64,000 nucleotides of DNA, from contig JAPEVC010000169.1 of assembly GCA_027946555.1 (NCBI GenBank), positions 17,434-81,433 of the forward strand, read 5' to 3'. Made by a program: the position numbers and the translations under genes. Numbering within the stretch: the stretch's first letter is position 1; each line of letters starts with the position of its first letter. The notes beneath the pieces are model-generated. The model did no database searches. It was not told the origin of the DNA and saw nothing but the letters and a program-made list of their open reading frames with translations. Below, in pieces: positions 33,364-46,313 of this stretch. The stretch is from Gnomoniopsis sp. IMI 355080 (lineage: Eukaryota > Ascomycota > Sordariomycetes > Diaporthales > Gnomoniaceae).

Positions 33364-34203
33364 ATGGAGTTCAATCATCTCAAGATGAAAAGCATAATTC
33401 GTCGCAAGACATGCGCGTCATCTACTGATGCGGAGGTAAGTACGGCCTTGACTGCCCGGAACAGCAACAGATAATGGCCCTTGGACATATTCAACCCTGG
33501 ATCACCGGAATGCCTTGTTCGTTCTGCTTTCTTTTCAACCATTCTGGACCTGTTTGTCGACTTTTTGGGCCTTGGCCGAGACCTTAAATCTTGTGGGCTT
33601 TTGTGCGCATACGCTGGTAATTTCGACAACTCCGGATTTATTTTCACCCTATCCGTGGCTTGAGGACTTGATTGGCTTTCTAATTTGATTGCCGTGCACC
33701 CGCACTGGACTTGACCTGGCCTTCTCGGGCACGTTTTCACTACCTATTGCTGCCACGTCCTGGAATCTCCGTCTGGCCTGCTTAATGGACTATGTTTTGC
33801 CTTGGCGTACTCGACAAAGGACGTTGTCCTGAACTTTTTCGGCTGAGATTTGACCAAGGCTGTTGTCAACTCATTTTTAATTGTTTTCTTGGACCTGGCC
33901 TCTCATCTCCTCGCTATCTATCTCGCTACATCGCTGGCCATGGACGCATCCTCGTCTTTCTGCCCTCCGGACCTCTGGAAACTGGATTGGAACGGGTTCG
34001 TTAGGTTGCCTCTTGCCTTCACCCCACTTGGTCTGTAAAATCCCACTAGATATACTTTGCCGAACGTAGAAACTAATATCTTGCTACAGGACAAAGTTGT
34101 ACCATTTGAGGGATTTTTGCTTTTGATTTGTTCACTTTTCACAAGGGTCAAGGAGACACAGAACACTGACCTGCGACTCAGCGAATACAGTTACTCTCAG
34201 GCT
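33364..34203 (+). other. 5' leader of the C2H2 gene with a candidate upstream exon
   Basis: ATG 33364 opens 24 codons ending at a strong donor (GAG|GTAAGT, intron start 33436). An acceptor TTGCTACAG at 34081-34089 would join in phase to a frame continuous with the ATG at 34204. The 654-nt intron is long for this organism and the added peptide (VVPFEGFLLLICSLF) is unlike the rest of the protein, so I treat this as leader, possibly spliced. Several short uORFs are present. Confidence 0.35.
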
Positions 34204-35832
34204 ATGTCCTCAAATCCTTCCGGAATGTTTTCTCTTTCTCAAACAGGACCATCAGCTGATCCTACGGGATCAGCATGGGACACTACGACAGCAGAAGGCC
34301 CACAGAACTTCTTTTCAAACCAAGGTGATTCCGAGGAATACAATTTCACAATGGGTCCTTTTGCCGGAAGAAGCCACATGGACACCACGGATGACTTCCA
34401 AAATGCCTGGATGCCTGCTGCCTCAGCTGGTGGTGTTAAGACTCACAAGGCTGAGCCGATGCGCCGGATCTCTTCTAAGGGATCTACCACAAGTCACAGG
34501 ATCACCAAGGCTTCACACAAGAGCCGACCAAGCTTGCAAACGACCATGTCACACAGCACTGTACCAGTGTCAAATTTTGACATCACAGGTAATGCATCCA
34601 CAATGTCTGATGGATTCCATGGAAATGGCCGTGTTATGGATCCTTCTCAATTCATGTTCCAGCAGCCCAATGGCATGGTGACATCGCCGGAGATGATGTA
34701 TTCCCAGATGGACGGACTTTCTGGAACCTCGTCAGTCTTCAATGACTTTGTTGTGACGCCCCATGTGGATCCCAGCACAATTCCCCTGGACTTCGACACA
34801 AGCCTCTCTGGAGGCTCTCCTACAGAGTCATTCGACAGTTTCAGCGAGGTGACCACCCCACCTAGGGATGATGCATGGCCGTTGACCATGCAAACCTCTC
34901 CCATGACCAGTGTTTCGTCTCACTCCCCTTGCATCCAGACTCTGGACAACTTCTCCATGATTGGCCCCATGCCCGCTGGAAACCTGGAGGCGAGCACGTC
35001 AACCGTCGTCGGAGATGAGCAGATCCCAATGGCCGAGTGGACTGTCTTTGCCAATGAAGGTGAGGCCAGGGATCATCACCTCTACAAGAACGCGTACCCG
35101 AAGGAGGACGGCCTGTACCACTGCCCATGGGAGGGACAACAATGCTGCAACCACCGGCCCGAGAAGCTCAAGTGCAACTACGAGTAAGTGTAATGATGAT
35201 GCTTGCTGAATGCATGACACTAACGATGGACCCTCAGCAAATTCGTTGACTCTCACCTGAAGCCCTACCGATGCAAGTTGGATATTTGCAGGGAGCTGAA
35301 GTTTTCCTCTACCGCTTGTCTGCTCCGGCACGAGAGGGAGGCCCACGGCATGCATGGCCATGGTACCAAGCCTTACCCGTGCACATATGCTGGATGCGAT
35401 CGGGCCCAACCGGGCAATGGTTTCCCCCGCAAGTGGAACCTGCATGACCACATGCATCGCGTCCACAACGCTGCCCCTCCCCCAGAGGAGGATGGTGGCA
35501 AAGATTCTGGCAAGGCCAGGAAGAGGAAGACCGACCTCAGTGCTAGAAACACCAGTGGCCGCAAGTCACCAAAGTCCCGCAAGGCCAGTCCCAAGGCGGA
35601 GCCGCAGATGCCTGTCATCAAGGTCGACCCCTCGGTCAAACTTCGAGAGGAGTGGTTTGCCATCCAGGCTGGTTTGCCCAATATCTTGAGTACCGGATTC
35701 GACAATCCCGAGGATCCAATGGTCATGACCCAAATCAACCGTGCCAGGGAGCAATTGGACAATATGGTTAGACTCCACATGGACCTCATGGCGACCAAGA
35801 ACGCCGGTCACTTTGCTCAGCAATCAGGCTGA
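34204..35832 (+). CDS. C2H2 zinc-finger protein, probable transcription factor, 2 exons
   Basis: Exons 34204-35183 and 35238-35832 give 524 aa. The 54-nt intron (GTAAGT, branch CTAAC, CCCTCAG) splits the Asp codon of NYDKFVDSH and restores the finger region. Residues 1-300 are Ser/Thr/Pro/Gly/Met-rich and disordered, as in activation regions. The finger region (about 303-405) has a Cys/His-rich YHCPWEGQQCCNHRPEK, then YRCKLDICRELKFSST...H-x4-H and YPCTYAGCDRA...H-x3-H. The first unit is degenerate. After it comes a basic KARKRKTDLS stretch (nuclear localisation) and a C-terminal helix (MVMTQINRAREQLDNMVRLH) suited to dimerisation. ATG 34204 is the first ATG in the frame, which opens at 34057 with TTG. 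The very long, T-rich leader is typical of developmentally controlled fungal regulators. Its targets cannot be inferred. Confidence 0.85.
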
Positions 35833-38800
35833 ATGAGCTTTGGTTAGTTTCAATCCACCACTTCAACAACATGCCGCATCGGCGAGACGTGGATCGAGCC
35901 GCCGGCTTCCAGGATTCGTCCATCAGTGTTCTAACTTTGATGATTAGATGTCTACGATATCACAAGCGAAGTAAGCACAAGGATAGAGATTGTGCACAAA
36001 CCCCAGGATTGTATCCACTTCCTCGAGGATAATGAAAACTGGATGACTCGGACCCTCTGAGACCTCTACGAGGGTGCTCCTCAGGGCCGAAGCCTAGCGC
36101 TCCGATTCCGCACCACAGGATGGCCAGCCATTACACCAAGTCGGCGTCAACTGGTTACTTCCCAGGAACTACCCAGGGACTTCCCTGGACCTATCCAGGA
36201 GCTCTCCAGGAGATCACCAGGAGCTACGAGATTCTCTGAGACTCCAAATTGAGAGTAAAAGATCTACGAGCCGTGTCACGGTGTGGCCCATACAGAAGAG
36301 CTGCGCCGGTGTCGACTGGGCTCCCGGAGTCGTCAAGAATCACTGCTCCGCGTGTGCAGCGAGTGCGTTTTGACTACCTTTTTTTTTTTTATATGATGAA
36401 GACGGGACAGGCATGCAAAAGCTACAGTAGATTTGAACTGAAGGGCAACCTTCCTTGGTTGGATGACAGAACAACTACTCAGCAAATTATCACAGATTGT
36501 GTCGAGCGGTGGAAAGCGAGCTTGTTTGGCCCTTTTTCTTCTTTTTTTACGTCAAATTTTCTATACAGGATGCTCGAAGGAAATATTTTCTGCTCTTGGT
36601 TGTTTGGACTATTTTGTTTTCTGTTTTTTTGGATACTTCGCTTCTAGAATTGCATTGGTTGTTTGCTTTTACATACCTCGATGCCTCCTCGGTCTTGCCA
36701 GTGAAGTCTCCATGCTGTTTTGTCGATGCTCAATTTGATCGACTGATTTTGGCAGCGGTGTCATCTCCGCCTGCGTCCTGTATTCTGCGTCGTGTTTGGT
36801 GTGGAAAAGCGAAAAGGGGTCGCATCGCCAATGCAGCTTATCGTAGCTCAACTATTCAATTCCTCGTCGCAACTGAAGCACAAGTTATTTGGAAGCAGGA
36901 GAATAGTTGCTCTTTTAGTAGTCTTTCAAAGAGTCCCCGTGGGCCTGAGGGAGCCAGTGAGAAGCATTTAGACTCCGTTCTTTTTCGCCACTGGCGGTCT
37001 AAAATCTCAGCCCAACGTTGTTGCCCTACATACTATGTATGCCAAACGATGTTGATCAGTGGGATTTGTCTTGAACCGTCCCACTTGGGCTCAGTGCCGG
37101 TGCTTCTGTAGGGTCTCGTGCGGGGTCCTGCGAGCGTTGGGCACCTATGTTACCTGCTCGCCTGCTCAGGCGGTCAGGTTGGGTTGTTCTGCAGGTGCAT
37201 CGGGCTTTGCATTGGTGGCAAACAGGACATTCTCATCTCAAAAAGGCCTGCTGGAGGGTGGATTGGTATATCCAGTCTCGGCAGGTGGTCGTGTGCATGC
37301 CTTGTTTGATGGGGGGGTTTTTTTTTTTTTGGCATGTATATACATACATGTTTGCATGAAGGCAGGTTGGTGTCCAGACGCTTCCAAGTCCGAACCTCTT
37401 TGGTGGATCACCTATGTATGAACAGCGGTGGAGGGCAAGATTACGTCCGGCCCACGTTCTTGATGGATCTTGCCACGCGTGGGCCTGCAGCTGAAGGCGG
37501 GTACAGTATCCCATCCTTTGCTGTGCTCTCCTGGGTTGCGCCGTTGAGATGTGTATCTCTATGTGAGAAGAAAACAAGTAGTTCAATAATTGTGAGCTAG
37601 TAGGAGGGTTGAATCTTTCCTGTCTCTTGTCCACTTTTGGATCGTTTGATAGTGAATGATTGTTGTTAGCAATGGTGGCATGGGCAGTGTCGTGTCTTTC
37701 AGGATGTCCTGCCCGCATCCAGCTTCGCTTGGGTGAGATTTGTTATCATAAACACAAGCACAGCTCCTTTGGGTGTGAGAAATCATGGTTTTCTTTCTTT
37801 TTGCTTTCTCAAGTAGACCAAGCTCTAATTCAAATTCGTGTCATTTTATTACCATCGTGAATGCGAGCCCAGAGAGTAGGCAGTCGACCACATCTAGATA
37901 CCTAGGTAGCATTATAGGCGTGCTGTACGCAGTAGATGATGACATTACTAATTTCATGGTTTTCGTCCTAGTAGATAGGGCGTACTACTCTCTAATATGA
38001 TATGCCATTTTCTCCATTGGGCAAACTAGGAGCTTCTTTGACAACGTCAAGGGCATAATCCCTCAAAGGAAGCGGCTAGAGATGTCATCGTCAAAAGCCC
38101 TTGTATGATGAGGGTGAACAACCAGCTTCCACGTCGATCCGAAATAGCGTATCTGACACAATTCTACGACATCACTGGTAAAGCGGATATAATGAACAGC
38201 TGAGACTTTTTAAAGCCTACCTAAAAGCCTGGTCAGTGTTGCTGACAGGACATAGCAACGATCTCGTAACTGTCCACCTGGGCAGGCGCACAGCTTTTTC
38301 TCAAAAAGGAGCACCATCCTGTTCCTCCGTGGGCAGGGAGTTTTCCTTGGTGTTTCCATAACTTGATACAAAGCTGACAAGGGCTCCCAATTTCCTATGC
38401 GCTCCTTTCGCAAAAGTCGAGGTCGAGTCTCTGGGGCTTGCCACGTAGAATTCTATTCAAGGCGAGTCGCCATGGGTTGGATGTATCATGTCGATTGGGG
38501 GCTCTCGAATCAAATATTAGAACTTGGTTCAATGACTGAAATATAGCTCTGTGACTGGGGGCCCATTCAAACAGTATATAAGCTGTAATCGACCTCAGTC
38601 GTCAGCATCTGGGAGCGGGCAAGAATCACCGATCCTTGACACTGCCATCCATTGGGGTGACTCGTTAACCCCCAGCACTCGGAACTAGTCTTTGGACTTG
38701 AAGACACCAGTCTATAAGCAGAAACATCAGACATTCTTTCAAAAAGTACTGTTCCTCTTAGGCCCCAGACCGAGCGATTTGCTCCCTGATGAGTTACAAC

Positions 38801-41250
38801 CATATGCCCGTTTCTGCCTCGGGTACGCAGTATTGGGTCCCCACAAAATCTTGACAGCGGCTCAGGTCTGGGTGTGCTATTGAAATTGATGCCCAAGTAT
38901 CTTAAGGAGTGTTACCGTTGTACAATGATGACTGAAAAGACGCAGGAATGCAAGAGCTGTTATCTATACACTTCATTTGCAAAGAATAAAGATTTGCGCC
39001 CATTGCTGAACCCAAGCTCTAGTGGAAGAGTTACAGGACTTGGTCGCCTGCCCTTGGCTAATGAAATAAGGGAACATCTCCTGTCTTTATTGTGCAATCA
39101 CTCTGTCGTCCTAGCTCGGCTTCTTTACGAAAACCGGTTGATGCAATCTACCACTTCAAGACTCTTTGCCATTCTATCTCCGCATGACTTGAGCACAACA
39201 CGGTGGAAGTCGAGTTCCACTCTGAAGATACAGTATAGATTCGAATGAATTTTCTCTTGAAGTACAATGTTGGACGGACAGGGTGAGAGCGGCCGCATCA
39301 TTGTCCCTGCAATATCGTCCACAGAGAGGATGCGCATTAACGCCTTCATTTCTGTCCCGGGCGCATGCCAAAGGTCTATTTAGGCACAGCATAAAAAATA
39401 AATATGGTACAATACATTTATTCTATCCTCTTCGTACATTTACGGAATATTTCACACAATCCCACCCCGGCCCTCGCCCCCTCATTAGAAAAGAATTTCT
39501 GTCTCAGATTTTTGTTCGGCCGAGTGGTTTCCTATAACCAAACACCAGATATCTTTTGCGAAGACCAAGCCTTGCGAAGGACGCAAGACATGCGGAAATA
39601 TGTCATCGTGTAACTTGAAGATATGGAAAGGCCTGCCATGGTTTGTTCAACAGATACCTAAGTGTTGAATGGAACACGGCAGGCACTTAGCTGCCCAACA
39701 TAGAATCTCTCAGCAATAACGCTGCAGTCGTCACTGATAACAGCATTTGATCTTACCTGTATAGTCAAAGATCGCCGTTGTATACTTGTTATGGCGTAGC
39801 TGATGTGACTGGAGTGAAGTGGAGATGTTCCAGTATTGCTTGGTTTCGGATACAACTTTGAGCTTTGATCCTTCGCTTTTGAGTAATTTCCATCATCAGA
39901 CGCCTGCTCGGTTTCAATTCTGCTGTAGCGCACACAACAAATGACCAATTGAGTCAGGGCCTACAGTGGGTCGAACGTTTGTCTGCCTTGGAGTTGTCGA
40001 GTTTAGATGTGTTGAAAGAGCTTCTTGAATAAGTGGATCGAATCAAAACACTTCGCATGAGACACCTACTAATTTGTATGACTCTCCTGCCATCTCATTT
40101 TTGCAAACATCTTCTCAAGACTTGAAGTATCTAGAGTGTAGGAGCCGATCATGCAGAAGCACGGCTGTGAATCCTCGATACTGCGATAAAGTAGCTATCT
40201 CTCTCACCTTATGCGGTATTGAATACATTTACCTCGTGGCAGTATCTGTGAAACTTACTTTGTAAGTGGTCGAGGCCAACTGAACGTCAACATAGCGAGA
40301 TCCACGGCAGTTGTACTCACAACAAAGATCTCGTCGTCGAGTTGAAGCAGCGACCAATTTTTGGCCTGTCCCGAGGTCGCTGACGACAAGATCCGGTGCC
40401 GAACTTGATGCTCTAAAAGCTGCGGAATCATTGCGATCCTTGGCACTCGGCATCGAGTTAAAAGTGGTACTGCTTGGAGTGTAACGATGAATTTCAGAGG
40501 TTCTGGGTTGCGACTGGCCAACCGACACAGTCTCGCCTGACTGATCTTCCTTCTAACGAGGCATCATCAACTACCGGAAAGTAGGAGATAGTTGCTGTCT
40601 TGTGGAGGTGTGAGCATGAATACAAAGATAACCTATGTCTCAATGATTATGACCAACAGCCCAATGTGACTGTGATGGAACTTGTGTGATCTATTATGCT
40701 GGGCCCGGCAGTGTGTGTCGCTGCGTGTTGAGGTTACATAACTGTAACCATGGATACCATAGTCTAGATTCGATCATGGTTCGTGGCCGTTGTTTTCATC
40801 ACAGTCGTTGCGAACCCAAACGTGATGGATACTACGTCGGCCCTGACTAGGAAATAGGTCACATCAACCGTTGCCTCATACGGTTCGGCAATTGAGTTTT
40901 TGTAACGTCAAGAGCCTGGGCATTGAACTGGTTCGGGAAAGTCATGGCAAGGTTGTATCTCAACACTATGATGCGGGATGTGACAGTTTGTCCCAGAAAG
41001 CAGTCATGTCTGTTACCGCTGTGGAGACCGTCTCAAAACCCCCCCTCCGGGGAGCCACATCGACAACGCCGAGAAGAGCCCCATTTGCGGCCAGGTACTG
41101 AATTGTGCGTGAACGTACGACTCTGTCTGTCCTCGGCCTTGCACGGCAAAACTGTCCACGAGCGTGACATAGCTGATCATTGATATCAAAGGGGTAAGAT
41201 GGCAACGGATTTGGCGAGGCGCAGTGTCTTAATTTGGCCTCTGGTATAAT
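35833..41250. other. 3' region of the C2H2 gene and a long unassigned stretch
   Basis: 35.83-38 kb is T-rich with homopolymers (T-run at 36380-36390; G7 then T13 at 37311-37330) and holds the 11-bp repeat described separately. It may be a long 3' UTR or non-coding transcript. Between 39.6 and 40.6 kb the minus strand has protein-like, Ser-rich frames with splice-like ends (for example around STTFNSMPSAKDRNDSAA, followed by TGTT|GTGAGT) that I could not join into a gene. The rest shows nothing. Confidence 0.4.
36151..36227. repeat. 11-bp tandem repeat, CCAGG-phased
   Basis: CCWGG begins at 36162, 36173, 36184, 36195, 36206 and 36217, exactly 11 bp apart, with a degenerate unit at 36151. The consensus is roughly CCAGGRRCTWY. 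It lies about 320 bp beyond the stop of the C2H2 gene. The unit is not a multiple of three, so it is not a coding repeat. Confidence 0.85.
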
Positions 41251-42991
41251 TCAAATATCTTGAATCTCTCTAGTCTTGTGTACACGGATGTGTCCATCCA
41301 AGTGAGGCACGAATTTGTATACGCTCAACATGTTTGCCGGCGGAGTCCTGCTGGTATCATTTCGCTCCATCTCTTGCTCCCTTGAATATCCTTCACCCAT
41401 ATCCATGGACAGCCTGGGGGTGGGCAGCGGTTTGTTCAAGTTCAGCGGCTTTGGAACCGCCGAAAATGAACTTAATATTGTGGTAGAAGCAGTCGTGTTG
41501 CTAGAGAAAGAGCTGTGTCGGGATTTGTTGAAAAGTTTTTGGTAGTTGTTGATGTCGCGAGAGGGCTCTTGAATCAACAGCGACGGCATGAGGGACTGTA
41601 TTTGAGGTGGTTTCGTTGGCGTAGGCATGCCGGGCATCAAAGGCAAAGACCGAGACTCGATGTCTGTATCGATATTCGTCGATTGTCGGTCTTTCGTAAC
41701 TAGCCAAAAGTCGCGACCCGGTTTCTGGTCTAGAGTTCGGCCATAAATAGCGCGGCTCTGTCCGTTGCGTGATCGCCAGGAGGCCGGGTTTCCGATGAGT
41801 TGAGGAAGGAAGCGAGCAAAGAAAGGCTTAAAGTGTGAAAATTAGACATATTCATTTTTGCCTTTCATTGGGGAAAAGGGGGGGGGGGCTGGGATGCAAA
41901 CTCACTTTGGTGGGTGTTATAGATGCGCAGATCTACAGAATCAATGGTTAATGTCTTGAGTGATCAAATTAGATATGCTCTTCGCAGGTGGGCGAGACTC
42001 ACAATGCCAATAAAAAGCTCCAGTGCGCTTGCAATGATGATAGGGATAGCATTGCGCGTCTTGTCGAAATTTGCCGGGTTGGTGAAGGAGAAGGTGATTG
42101 CGGTCCTCACTGCCCCAGCTACCGTAGCAAATAGACCCCCAGCAAACAGACTGCCCACTATGATCTGTTGCCTGCTTGGCAACTTCAGTCGCATAATGAA
42201 CGGTATGGGGAGCAGTACGATCAACAAATCTGTGGTCGTATTGATGCACCCTGCGGCGAGCAAGTGTTTTTGTTCGTCGATGCAGTTTTGCGGCGTGACC
42301 GACAGAGTCCAGTAAGCCTCTGGTGGACTGGGAGCGTGGTGAGCATATGCGTCGTCAATTACAATATATCGCGCCTGTTCTTACCTGCACTGAAACATGG
42401 CGACGAAGAAGAATACAATTCCGTCGAGGGCAACAATAACTGCGACTACTATCACGGCGTATTTGTACCGACCATGGTCCAGAGAAACCACTCTCCATAT
42501 GAGTGCCAACATGCTCAACTTTGTCAGCGTTGTTGAAATGCCAAACATGAGCTGCGAGGCCAGGCTGTGGAATACAAGTCAGTACTTTGTCGACATTGGT
42601 TCACACGGAGTTGCGTAAGAGTACCTCGCCTGTAGGCTCGGGGTCAAGTCTGTAAGGGGAACGTCCCAAACATGTCGACCCCAATGGAATTGAACTTGAG
42701 CAACGTAGCTGATGATGGCAAAGGCTAATGTAGGAATCTGGTATCGGTTAGTCTGCTTCCAACAAGGTCAGTGTCGAGAGTGTCCCTTACAAATGCGAGC
42801 ATGATGAGGACATCGTCTAGGCCAAAGCCTCTGGAGATCCAGAGACGAGTATATATTCGAATCCCCATAAGGACGATGACCAGGAACAATAAAACGGAGA
42901 CGATGATGAGAGCCGCTGGCCCTGCGGTATCCGGGTTCACCAAGTTTGGAGCCGGCAAGGTGCTCAGAACGGAGGCAGGAGGAATCTGCAT
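41251..42991 (-). CDS. Fungal rhodopsin-domain (PTH11-type) seven-helix membrane protein, 6 exons
   Basis: Exons (minus): 42991-42791, 42737-42625, 42564-42385, 42327-42003, 41932-41906, 41826-41251; phases agree and give 473 aa. Introns are 53-79 nt with good GT-AG sites. Helices visible in order: ALIIVSVLLFLVIVLMGIRI; LAFAIISYVAQVQF; a helix in LASQLMFGISTTLTKLSMLA; YAVIVVAVIVALDGIVFFFV; INTTTDLLIVLLPIPFIM; a glycine-rich GSLFAGGLFATVAGAV; and AIPIIIASALELFIGI. The LDDVLI after helix 1 and the TTLTKLSMLALIWR segment are hallmarks of the fungal rhodopsin-like family, as is NCID before helix 5. There is no retinal lysine. The 190-residue C-terminal tail is cytosolic, Ser/Pro-rich. Relatives include PTH11-like receptors for surface cues, but many are of unknown role. 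Intron 5 carries an 11-G run (41878-41888). Confidence 0.88.
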
Positions 42992-45900
42992 TGTGGCTCT
43001 GGACAGCCTCTAGGGCCTGTACCAAGAAGAATATCCAAAGCTACCGTGACTTGAACATGAGGCGTAGAGCCCGGCCCCAAAGGTGGTATTGTGGGAGGAC
43101 GAGAAGGTTTCCAGACGAGTCAGGACGATTTGATTTCAGAGGGACGATTTCAGAGGAATGGACAGACCAGTGCCCTTGGTGATACCACGGGTACCAAACC
43201 AGCCTTGCTATATTGAAGTGACCAAGCGGTGTCGAGTAGCCATACAGTGGCCTACTACTTGCTGGGAGACCTCAAGCGAAAGCTTGTGAGTCTGCTGAAC
43301 TTGGGAGGAAAGCGACACGGACTGTTGATATGGACATAAGGGTGGTAATGACACCGTCACACCTGGTCCCGGAAGTACGGAGGTTGGCTTCAGATTCTTT
43401 CATCGTGGACGGTAGATCAGATGAAGTCTAACGCCACCACTCAGCTCAGATACGGGCCCAGACTTTTGGAAGGAAGGCTGAGTCGACTTCGATCTCCTCG
43501 GAAGTGGCACTCGCGCTCCCGCCGGTACGCCTTGAACGACCTGGACATGATGTAGATAGACAATGAGCAATGTCACATGAGAGATGGGACGGAATTTGAT
43601 CGCCAACGTTCCTCACCCACCTTGGAATCCATGATGATACCCTCCTCCGGCTGTGGAGACATCCTGGCTGGCGTATCGTATTGCAGCAGGACCGCAGAAA
43701 TTCTGCTTTGACCTCTTTCTTGTGCTCGAATGCGGCTAGGACGGTCCGCAATATCCACAACCAGATGACACACTGGACATGACAGTGACAGCGTTGGTCA
43801 GTGGTCAACGCGCGCGGTCCCTACACGGTAGGAAGGCAGGCAAACTTACCAGATGCATTTGGTACGGACCGCCCCAAAGAAGCGTACCAATACTTTTGGA
43901 GGCAGTTTACCTTCAAGTCACCGAAGCTGGTTGGACGACAAGAAAGCAAGTAAGTAAACTAGTCGTGATGGTCCGACGAGCCACTCTGCGTTTCACAGAC
44001 GCACAGACATAGTTCGCCAGACGAGATGATTAGCCACCCCATGTAGTTTGTCACATCAGTAGCACACCAAGCCCCCTGTGGCATTAGTTCGTTCACAACG
44101 GTTCTAAGAAGGGTTGTCAGCGATTGTCAGGGTTATAGCATGCGACATATTGATACAGACGTTGGCTGCAATGGGGGTCCTTTGATGCAAGAAGTGGTGA
44201 CTCGACCTGCAACACTATTCCGTCCTTAGTTCGCCTGTCACAAGCAGATGTCAGTACGACTAGCGTGAACACTCTGCTCACATGCCAAACGAACTGGCCA
44301 CGCATAAAAGGGTTGACAGCCCGTATTCAAGGTTGTCACCCACAGCGATTGGTGGGTTCCATCCACCTGCATTGACACCGGGAGCTCTGCAGTTCTTGCT
44401 AGGAACTTGTACTATAGCATGGTATGGTGCAGTAATTCTATTTCAGGTTCAGTTTCATTCTGCCCAACCATGCTTTGGTGACCACGGTGTTTGTAAAGGG
44501 GGTCAAGCGGACGAAAGAAAAATAGCTGTGAAGATTTCCGAGTCTCGTCCGCGGGTGGTATGTGTCAAACCCGCGAGGAGATCGGATGCGGTATTGGCGT
44601 CCCGTCTAGTTTCGTTCCCATGGCCGTAAAGTGAGACAAACACTCGATCAATCTGTATCTTCGTTCGATGGGCCGCCATGTTTGTTGACCATATTGCCGA
44701 CCTATTCTCGACTTTTCTTTGGGAACATAGCAACAATGCTACCACCCTTTGGGGTTAGGTAGTGGCCAAGACCTTGGAATATTCTCTCGGCGAGATGGGC
44801 CAGATGTTGTGCGTCATGGTCCCATCAAGGTGACTCCGGACGTGTGCTTTTTAGATTCCCGGATGTGACACCGGAACAGATTGCCTCTTGTGTTGGTTCA
44901 CGAGACTCATCACGAACGCTGATATCCATGAGCGCAACACCACAACAGGGGATTCTTTACGTTGGTACGTACTGTGTTGTGTGGCGGTGTAGATGACTTT
45001 GGATTGATATGGTTTTGAGAACGGGCCACCAGTCGCAGCGGCGCATCCCGCGCGCCCCCCTGCATAATCGACCTGTGAGGAGCCAATCGCTGGATGATCC
45101 AGTTTTCCCACCCTGGTTGCAATGCGATCTGTCCCGGGCCGAACTGACAGCCGTTTGTCTCCAGATTTGGCTTTTTGACATTTGATATTCTACGCCAGAA
45201 ACCTTCAGCTTCTCGAACGGCAGGAATAATCTACTTCAGACCCAGGTACAAGGGTTCAATATGCTTGTCCAGCCCGCGCATCCGCCGCGGCTAGCACCCG
45301 TACTGCCGTATAGCGCGCTTGTGTTATTGAGAGTGCCTCTTGTTAACATATGAACGGAGACTTTTCTACGCCCTTGCACTCCTGACATACTTCGATATGA
45401 GAGTCCTCCGGAGACCCGGCCCAGACTCCGCCGCGCGCCCGAGGTCGACTGAGCACATCTCTCAATCCGCTGCCAAGGGGCGCACGCGGTCTGCCTTCTT
45501 TCTGACCTCAATACCTGACTATGAAGTTAATTGCTGGACAAAATCTTTTTGAACCCGATACCTGTAATGAGCGACGACGCCCAGGATTCATCTGCTAGAC
45601 TCTCGGCTTCGCAACCGAGAGGTCACCGGCAGTTGCAACAATCATCGCTGCCGAATGGCACCCATGCGTTGGGCTTACCGGGTCCGAGGGACAACTCATT
45701 CCAAATCGGTGCGGAATATGATTGTCTCTGGACCTGTAATAGTAGATCTCACTGGCATCCAGGTAGCAAGCCTAAGATCCGAAGCACCTGGTGCAGGAAA
45801 CCGAAAGCTTATAAATACTTCCAGAGCTGTCGATCTAGAGCCGTCGATCACACATCTAGTACCAAACTTTGGCTAGCGGGCCAGCGAACCACTTTGTTCT

Positions 45901-46313
45901 CCCGAGCCAAGAATAGAAACGAGTGTTGCTATCAAACAACACTTACTTTCAGCTGAGAAAGATGCTTTTTCATGGATTTGCATTGCACTGAGGCAGGGTT
46001 GCATTGTTTCGCTTGGTGACTTGTACAGGTTTCGTTCACCGTGTGGTGAGCTTGAAACAACAGCTCAGAGTGGTTAATGGATCACGGACTTGCTTCAGCA
46101 ATGCGACTACAATAAAAGGCTCAAGTCTTATAACGGCAAATACATTCGCGACATATAGTACACAGCGATTTGCCAATCACAAGTCGACTTGGACTGTCGA
46201 ATCTTCTTCACATTGTGTTGTTTGCTAGCTAGGGTCGCTGCAACATGTGTCCATGGCCGTCCTTCTATCGTTGCAAAGACCATCCCTCGGACACCACTTG
46301 AAACACAACGAAT
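42992..46313. other. Unassigned stretch with possible gene fragments on minus strand
   Basis: On the minus strand 44.1-43.4 kb several stretches look like exons: after acceptor CTTCTTAG at about 44107 comes TVVNELMPQGAWCATDVTNY followed by a hydrophobic GWLIISSGELCLCV; then SFGDLKVNCLQKYWYASLG ending at donor GTAAGT (about 43850); then a frame near IWLWILRTVLAAFEHKKEV. I could not join them in phase, so this may be a decayed membrane-protein gene. 45.6 kb has a perfect 7-bp stem hairpin (CTCTCGG/CCGAGAG). Nothing else is supported. Confidence 0.3.

Noticed and set aside
45600..45630. Hairpin CTCTCGG/CCGAGAG considered as part of a tRNA
   Set aside because: The loop is 8 nt and no acceptor, D or T arm with GTTCRANNC can be placed around it.
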